Positions 59,398 through 64,000 of a DNA stretch of 64,000 nt are shown here, piece by piece. Location of the stretch: contig NZ_FNGF01000001.1 in NCBI RefSeq assembly GCF_900102815.1, forward strand, positions 239,297 to 303,296. The letters run 5' to 3'. The DNA comes from Glycomyces sambucus. Lineage in GTDB: Bacteria; Actinomycetota; Actinomycetes; Mycobacteriales; Micromonosporaceae. The position numbers and the translations under genes were made by a program. The notes under the pieces were generated by a model that ran no database searches, had not been told where the DNA came from, and saw only the letters and a list, made by a program, of their open reading frames with translations. The stretch's first letter is position 1; each line of letters starts with the position of its first letter.

Positions 59398-60588
59398 GTG
59401 GCATCCGAGGTCGTTGTGGTGCATGCGAACGAGACGCCGCCGCCGTGGTGGGACGCCGCGGTGTTCCTCGCCGGGCCGCTCCCGCGCTCGGCCGACGTCC
59501 CGTCCTGGAACCCCGAGGCCGTCGCGCACCTGCGCGAGCGGTGGACGCGCGGGGGGCGCCTGGTGGTGTTCACGCCGGAGCTGCGCGCGGGCGTCCTCGC
59601 CGACTACACCGGGCAGATCGAGTGGGAGCACCGCGGGCTCCACGACGCCGACGTGGTCCTGTTCTGGGTCCCGCGGGACCTGGAGTCCATGCCCGCGTTC
59701 ACCACCAACATCGAGTTCGGCACCTGGTACGACTCCGGGAAAGTGGTCTTCGGGGCGCCCGCGGCGGCGCCGAAGAACGAGTACCTGCTGCACCTGGCGG
59801 CCTCGCGCGGCGTGCCGGTCGCCGCGCACCTCGGCGACGCCGCGGACGCGGCCCTGGCGATGATCGGGGACGGGTCGCGGCGCGAGGGCGGCGAGCGGTC
59901 GGTGCCGCTCCTGGTGTGGCGCACCGAGAGCTTCCAGACCTGGTACCGCGCGCAGCGGGCCGCCGGGAACGTCCTCGAAGGCGCCCGTCTGGAGTGGACG
60001 TTCCGCGTCGGGGAGCACCGCGAGGCCGTCATGTACTGGGCGGCGCACGTCCAGGTCCGCGTCGCCGCCGAGGACCGCGTCAAGGCCAACGAGGTGGTGA
60101 TCTCGCGGCCCGACACCGCGCAGGTGCTCCTGTACCGGCCCGGGCCCTCGCTCGACGAGACGACGGTGGTCCTGGTCCGCGAGTTCCGCTCCCCCGCTTC
60201 GACTCCGGACGGGTTCGTGCACGAGCTCCCCGGCGGCTCCAGCCGCGAGCAGCCCGACCCGGCGGTCCAGGCCCTCGAAGAGGTCCACGAGGAGACCGGC
60301 CTCAAGCTCGGCGCGGACCGCCTGCGGCCCATCGGGACCCGCCAGGTCGCCGCCACCATGTCGGCCCACCGCGCGCACGTGTTCGCCGCCGAGGTCACCG
60401 AGGACGAGCTGGCGTGGCTGCGCGAGCAGCGCCGTGTGGCGCACGGCGAGAACGACGGCGAGCGCACCTGGGTCGAGGTCGCGACCTACGGCGAGCTGCG
60501 CGGGCGCGGCCTCACCGACTGGGCGACCCTGGGCATGATCGCCCAGGCCCTCGGTCAGTCGCAGACTGCCGGGTCGGTTCCGCTGTAG
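59398..60588 (+). CDS. Nucleoside deoxyribosyltransferase-like / NUDIX fusion
   Basis: This 396-aa protein joins an N-terminal nucleoside-2-deoxyribosyltransferase-like domain (about 1-160: VFLAGPLPRSADVPSWNPEA, TGQIEWEHRGLHDADVVLFWVPRD, TNIEFGTWYDSGKVVFG) to a C-terminal NUDIX domain (about 240-390). The NUDIX box reads EEVHEETGL where the canonical first residue Arg is Glu, so hydrolase activity may be altered. The pairing suggests cleaning or salvage of a modified nucleotide. GTG at 59398 follows GAGAGGAG. The 3' end overlaps the convergent Hsp70-PASTA gene by 34 bp. Confidence 0.8.
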   Translation: MASEVVVVHANETPPPWWDAAVFLAGPLPRSADVPSWNPEAVAHLRERWTRGGRLVVFTPELRAGVLADYTGQIEWEHRGLHDADVVLFWVPRDLESMPAFTTNIEFGTWYDSGKVVFGAPAAAPKNEYLLHLAASRGVPVAAHLGDAADAALAMIGDGSRREGGERSVPLLVWRTESFQTWYRAQRAAGNVLEGARLEWTFRVGEHREAVMYWAAHVQVRVAAEDRVKANEVVISRPDTAQVLLYRPGPSLDETTVVLVREFRSPASTPDGFVHELPGGSSREQPDPAVQALEEVHEETGLKLGADRLRPIGTRQVAATMSAHRAHVFAAEVTEDELAWLREQRRVAHGENDGERTWVEVATYGELRGRGLTDWATLGMIAQALGQSQTAGSVPL

Positions 60589-62027
60589 GAGTAGGTGATC
60601 GTGATGCGGGCGCCCAGCGGGAGCCCGTCGCGGGGCTCGGGGTCCTGCGCGATGACCTCGCAGTCGTCGTAGTAGGGGCCGAACAGGCCCTCCTGGTCGC
60701 CCTCGCGCACGACCTCGGTGAAGCCCGCGCCGGCCAGGGCGTCCTCGGCCTGGTTCGCGGTCATGCCGGTGACCGCCGGGACGGTGCCGGTGGTCGCGCT
60801 CTCCTCGGTCGCCTCGCTCTCGGGGGCGCTCGGCTCCTCCTCGGACGTCTGCTCCTCCGAGGCCACGGTCTGCGGCGAGCCGGGGGCCTCCTGGCCGCCG
60901 ACGCCGGTGCCGCCCTCCTCGTCCTCGGGGGTGCCGGACTCGGCCGCGCTGGTGCCGGAGGGCTCCGGGGACTTCGAGACACTCGCCTCGGGCTGCTCGT
61001 CGGCGCCGAGCTGGTTGCCGAACACGGCCCCGGCGGCGACCAGCGGCAGCAGCACGGCCGCGAGGACGCCGAGCCGGCGCGCGGTCCTGCGCCGCGGGCG
61101 GCCGTCGGCCTCCACGACCGGGGCGTTCGCGAGCGCGACGATGCGGGCGCCGTCGGCCGCGGCGGCCTCGGGGTTCGCCGGCAGCACCGGGTCGAGGCCG
61201 GTGCGCTCGGCCAGGAGGGCGGCGAGCAGCGGGGTCCGGCTGGCGCCGCCGACGAGGATGATCCCGGTGACGGGGGCGTCGGCCTGGCCGATGGCCTCCA
61301 CGACGAGGTCGGCGCTCTGGCCGAGGAGCCCGCCGATGCAGGACTCGACCTCGTCGCGGGTCAGGTGCAGGTCGCGCTCGCCGATGGGGAGCTGCACGCC
61401 CGCCCGGTGGCGCTTGGAGATGAGCTCGCGGGCGGCCCGGATCTCGTCCAGGAGCGCGGTGCGCACGGCCTCCTCGTCGGCGTTCGCGGGCGCGTCGACC
61501 TTGTCCCAGAACTCGGGGTCGGTGTCGCGGTAGCGGCCCGAGAGGTACGCGAAGAGGAGCTGGTCGAACTCGCGGCCGCCGACCTCCCCGGTGGAGACGG
61601 CGCCGCGGTGGCGGAAGTCCTCCTCGCCGCGGACCACCACGGAGGCGTCGAAGGACCGCGCCCCGAGGTCGACCACGACCAGCCCGGCGCCGGGGTCGAG
61701 CTCGCGCCCGAGGCCCTTGACATAGCAGATCGCGGCGGCCTCGGGCGCGGCCATGGTCTCGACCTCGCCGAGCCCGGCCTCACCGGCGAGGTAGACGAGC
61801 TCCTGGCGCCGGGCCGCGCCCCAGGAGGCGGGGACGGCGAACCCGACCGGGGCCGCGCCGCCGGTCTCGTCCCGGGCGTCGCGGACCCGTCCGAGGACGG
61901 CCTCCAGCGTCGATTCGCCGTCGAGCCGGCGGATGTCGGTGTCCTCGTCGCCGCGACGAATCGACAGCGTGACGGTCGAGCTCCCGAGCTCGACGCCGAT
62001 CGCGGTCGCTAGCGGGGTCTGCTGCAT
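60555..62027 (-). CDS. Hsp70-like ATPase domain fused to membrane segment and PASTA domain
   Basis: This 490-aa protein has a shortened actin-like/Hsp70 ATPase part (TAIGVELGSSTVTLSIRR; GLVVVDLGARSFDASVVV; IILVGGASRTPLLAALLAERTG) and then one membrane helix (about 325-345). An acidic Ser/Glu-rich extracellular linker and a PASTA domain at the C-terminus (VPAVTGMTANQAEDALAGAGF) follow. PASTA domains bind peptidoglycan, so it may link cell-wall sensing to a cytosolic ATPase. The peptide-binding half of Hsp70 is absent. A function has not been established for this architecture. Confidence 0.8.
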   Translation of the reverse strand: MQQTPLATAIGVELGSSTVTLSIRRGDEDTDIRRLDGESTLEAVLGRVRDARDETGGAAPVGFAVPASWGAARRQELVYLAGEAGLGEVETMAAPEAAAICYVKGLGRELDPGAGLVVVDLGARSFDASVVVRGEEDFRHRGAVSTGEVGGREFDQLLFAYLSGRYRDTDPEFWDKVDAPANADEEAVRTALLDEIRAARELISKRHRAGVQLPIGERDLHLTRDEVESCIGGLLGQSADLVVEAIGQADAPVTGIILVGGASRTPLLAALLAERTGLDPVLPANPEAAAADGARIVALANAPVVEADGRPRRRTARRLGVLAAVLLPLVAAGAVFGNQLGADEQPEASVSKSPEPSGTSAAESGTPEDEEGGTGVGGQEAPGSPQTVASEEQTSEEEPSAPESEATEESATTGTVPAVTGMTANQAEDALAGAGFTEVVREGDQEGLFGPYYDDCEVIAQDPEPRDGLPLGARITITYSYSGTDPAVCD

Positions 62028-62162
62028 GATCCGAGTCTAGGAACATCGATGGACCGGCTTTGATCTACCTTGCACCTAATCCCCTTTACCTGCATCGATA
62101 TCCGAAGAGGTCGCTTTGCGTCCGGCGCCTGTCACGGAGGGTCGAACGTCCTCTGTGGATGG

Positions 62163-63254
62163 TCAGGCCGCCTGCGGCGCGTCCTGGAGGGGGACGGGGG
62201 CCGGGCGGTCGCAGGTGCTCTCGACCGTGACCTCGGTGCCGCGGGCGGCGGCGTCGAGGAGGGCCGTCATGGTCTCCAGGACGTGGTAGGCGAGGTCGCC
62301 GCTGGCGCGGAACGGTTCGCCCGCTGGAGTGGCGGCGAGGTCGGCGAGGCCGTAGCCGCGGCCCGCGTCCCGGTAGCCCGCGCTGGGCTCCAGCACCGCC
62401 CACTCCCCGCCGAGCGGGTGCACCCGCACCTCGCCGTCGAAGCCGTTGGGGTCGGGGACGATGAGGGACCCGGAGTGCCCGTGGACCTCGATGTTCGAGG
62501 CCCGCGTGGCGACCGCGTCGAAGCTCATGACGAGGGTCGAGAGCGCGCCGGACTCGTGGCGCAGGACGCCGGTGACGTGGGTGTCGATGGTGACCGGGAC
62601 GCGCTCGCCCGCACGGGGACCGGAGCCGATGACGCGAGTGTCGCGGGTGCGCGCGGCGGCGCCGACGACCGAGGCGACCGGGCCGAGGAGCGTCACCAGA
62701 GCGGTGACGTAGTACGGGCCCATGTCGAGCAGAGGCCCGCCGCCGGGCGCGTAGTAGAAGTCCGGGTTCGGGTGCCAGCGCTCGTGCCCGGGGGTGAGCA
62801 TCGTGGCGGTGGCGGCCACGGGGGTGCCGATGAGGCCGTCGTCCACGGCCTTGCGGGCGGTCTGGATCCCGGTGCCCAGCACGGTGTCCGGGGCGCAGCC
62901 GACGCGGACGCCGGCCGCGCGGGCGGCCTCCAGGACCGGCAGCGCCTCGGCGGGGGTGTTCGCCAGGGGCTTCTCGCCGTAGACGTGCTTGCCGTTGGCG
63001 ATGGCCTTGAGGGCGACCTCGGCGTGCGCGGCGGGGATGGTGAGGTTGAGGACGAGGTCCACGTCGGGGTCGGCGATGAGTTCGTCCACGCCGAGGGCCC
63101 GCACGCCGTGGGCCTCGGCGACGGCCTTCGCGCGGTCGGTGTCGAGGTCGGCGACGGCCGTGAGTTCCACGGCCTCAAGGCGATCGAAGGTGCTCAGGTA
63201 CTGGCCGGAGATCGCCCCGGTCCCGACGATGCCGATCTTCAGCGGCTGGCCCAC
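62163..63254 (-). CDS. Gfo/Idh/MocA family oxidoreductase
   Basis: The 363-aa enzyme has an N-terminal Rossmann domain (KIGIVGTGAISGQYL, NAD(P)) and the EKPLANT motif with the catalytic Lys, then a Gfo/Idh/MocA C-terminal domain with GGGPLLDMGPYYVTALVTLLG. It probably oxidises a sugar or inositol derivative. It overlaps the ThuA-like gene by 16 bp, so the two form one catabolic unit. GTG at 63254 starts it. Confidence 0.9.
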   Translation of the reverse strand: MGQPLKIGIVGTGAISGQYLSTFDRLEAVELTAVADLDTDRAKAVAEAHGVRALGVDELIADPDVDLVLNLTIPAAHAEVALKAIANGKHVYGEKPLANTPAEALPVLEAARAAGVRVGCAPDTVLGTGIQTARKAVDDGLIGTPVAATATMLTPGHERWHPNPDFYYAPGGGPLLDMGPYYVTALVTLLGPVASVVGAAARTRDTRVIGSGPRAGERVPVTIDTHVTGVLRHESGALSTLVMSFDAVATRASNIEVHGHSGSLIVPDPNGFDGEVRVHPLGGEWAVLEPSAGYRDAGRGYGLADLAATPAGEPFRASGDLAYHVLETMTALLDAAARGTEVTVESTCDRPAPVPLQDAPQAA

Positions 63255-63946
63255 AGGATGCCCCTCTCGATGATGGTGCGGACGTTGGCGTCGGCGAGGA
63301 CGCCGGTGTCGTGGCCGGGGGTGGCCACGAAGATCCGGCCGGCGCCCCACAGGCGGGTCCAGACGGCCGGGCAGGTGACGGGGCGGTGCCAGGGGTGGTA
63401 GGCGGTCACGGGGATCGTGGTGGTCGCCAGGACGTCGTTGTACTCGTCGGAGAGGACCCAGTACTGCTCGGTGTGCAGGTCGAAGTCCGCGATGCCCTGG
63501 ACGATCGGGTGGTCGGCCTGCTCGGGCACGATGTTGACGGTGTAGTGGGTGAAGCAGTCGGCGGCCTCGCCCTTGAGCTCCTCGCGCGGGGCCCGGGTGG
63601 GGTGGGTCGCGAACTGGCCGCCGATGAACTGGAGGTAGTCGGAGCTGTTGCGGTAGGAGTCGGCGATGCCGCCGTGCCAGCCGGCCATGCCGGTGCCGTT
63701 CTCGACCGCGGCGATGAGCCCCTTGAGCTCCTCGCGCTCGATGGTGTTCATGGTGTTGGTCTGGACGACGAGGTCCACGGTCGCCATGTAGCCGGCGTCC
63801 GCGTAGACCGCGGTGGCGTCCTCCACGCGGACGTCGTAGCCGTGCTCGTTCAGGAAGGGCAGGAACGAGTCGGTGGCCTCGACGGGCTGGTGCCCGTCCC
63901 ATCCGCCGCGCACGACCAGCGCGCGCTTGTTGTCCGTGGTCGACAT
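63239..63946 (-). CDS. ThuA-like domain protein
   Basis: This 235-aa protein has the ThuA class I amidotransferase-like fold: ALVVRGGWDGHQPVEATDSF, the GMAGWHGGIADSYRNSSDY loop and GAGRIFVATPGHD. ThuA proteins act in trehalose or related disaccharide (3-keto sugar) breakdown, often with Gfo/Idh/MocA dehydrogenases, as here. ATG at 63946 follows GGAG. A 12-bp palindrome 17 bp upstream is a probable operator. Confidence 0.88.
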   Translation of the reverse strand: MSTTDNKRALVVRGGWDGHQPVEATDSFLPFLNEHGYDVRVEDATAVYADAGYMATVDLVVQTNTMNTIEREELKGLIAAVENGTGMAGWHGGIADSYRNSSDYLQFIGGQFATHPTRAPREELKGEAADCFTHYTVNIVPEQADHPIVQGIADFDLHTEQYWVLSDEYNDVLATTTIPVTAYHPWHRPVTCPAVWTRLWGAGRIFVATPGHDTGVLADANVRTIIERGILWASR

Positions 63947-63962
63947 GAAGTTCAGCTCCAAT

Positions 63963-63974
63963 AGTTGCGCAACT
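63963..63974 (-). promoter_or_regulatory. Palindromic operator upstream of the ThuA-like gene
   Basis: AGTTGCGCAACT is a perfect 12-bp palindrome. TTGCGCAA is typical of LacI-family operators that govern sugar catabolic operons. The regulator would lie outside the window. Confidence 0.7.
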
Positions 63975-64000
63975 TCGGCGCCGGTCGGCGCTTCGAAGAT

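Overview
The window is chromosomal DNA of a very high-GC actinomycete. Third codon positions are almost all G or C, GTG and TTG starts are common, many genes overlap their neighbour by 4 bp (GTGA or ATGA), and the gene families are typically actinobacterial (MocR/PdxR, NB-ARC/TPR regulators, Hsp70-PASTA, DUF6355, MDMPI-type proteins, F420/FMN luciferase-like oxidoreductases). The species cannot be named from the sequence. I see no rRNA, tRNA, CRISPR array, transposase or phage gene. It reads as chromosome arm: small regulated units plus one probable natural-product operon.

Layout. 0.1-10 kb: stand-alone units (DUF899 protein, secreted proteins, GAP-family/TIGR03085 pair, PBP4-type carboxypeptidase, TetR with a broken FAD oxidoreductase, a PCD-VOC fusion, CrtA-like monooxygenase, a Tat-exported lectin-like protein). 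8.5-10.6 kb: DHA2 drug exporter divergent from its TetR regulator with two operators between them. 10.6-15.8 kb: an unusual module made of two paralogous micropeptide genes (13 and 19 aa), an MFS exporter, an HTH/NB-ARC/TPR regulator and an MDMPI-type protein. Three of its promoters carry the same three-part TTCCAAC repeat. 15.8-22.5 kb: transporter, SMI1/KNR4, ArsR-SRPBCC pair, SigB/F-type sigma factor, and a MocR regulator facing a decayed carboxymuconolactone decarboxylase gene.

22.5-31 kb: a tightly coupled minus-strand operon (29522 down to 23168) encoding a prephenate-decarboxylase-like protein, an unknown 419-aa protein, an ATP-grasp ligase, an aminotransferase/ATP-grasp fusion and an MFS exporter. 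This set parallels bacA, bacD, bacF and bacE of the bacilysin pathway and suggests a small peptide built from a prephenate-derived amino acid. 31-40.7 kb: alpha-amylase/trehalose-synthase-type enzyme, proline-rich small protein, a 74-bp tandem repeat, carotenoid-type desaturase, Rox-like monooxygenase with a short upstream ORF, and a Ser/Thr kinase with three extracellular Cys-pair repeats.

40.7-64 kb: cstA with its YbdD partner, a DUF6355 secreted protein preceded by four 17-bp repeats, DJ-1/MarR pair with a clear promoter-operator, ABC transporter with a two-component system, arginase-family protein, GH10 enzyme with a palindromic operator, aldo/keto reductase, a methionine block (metX divergent from metY, CoA-binding protein, OsmC and a flavoprotein), a deoxyribosyltransferase-NUDIX fusion, Hsp70-PASTA, and a ThuA/Gfo-Idh-MocA sugar-use pair entering from the right edge.
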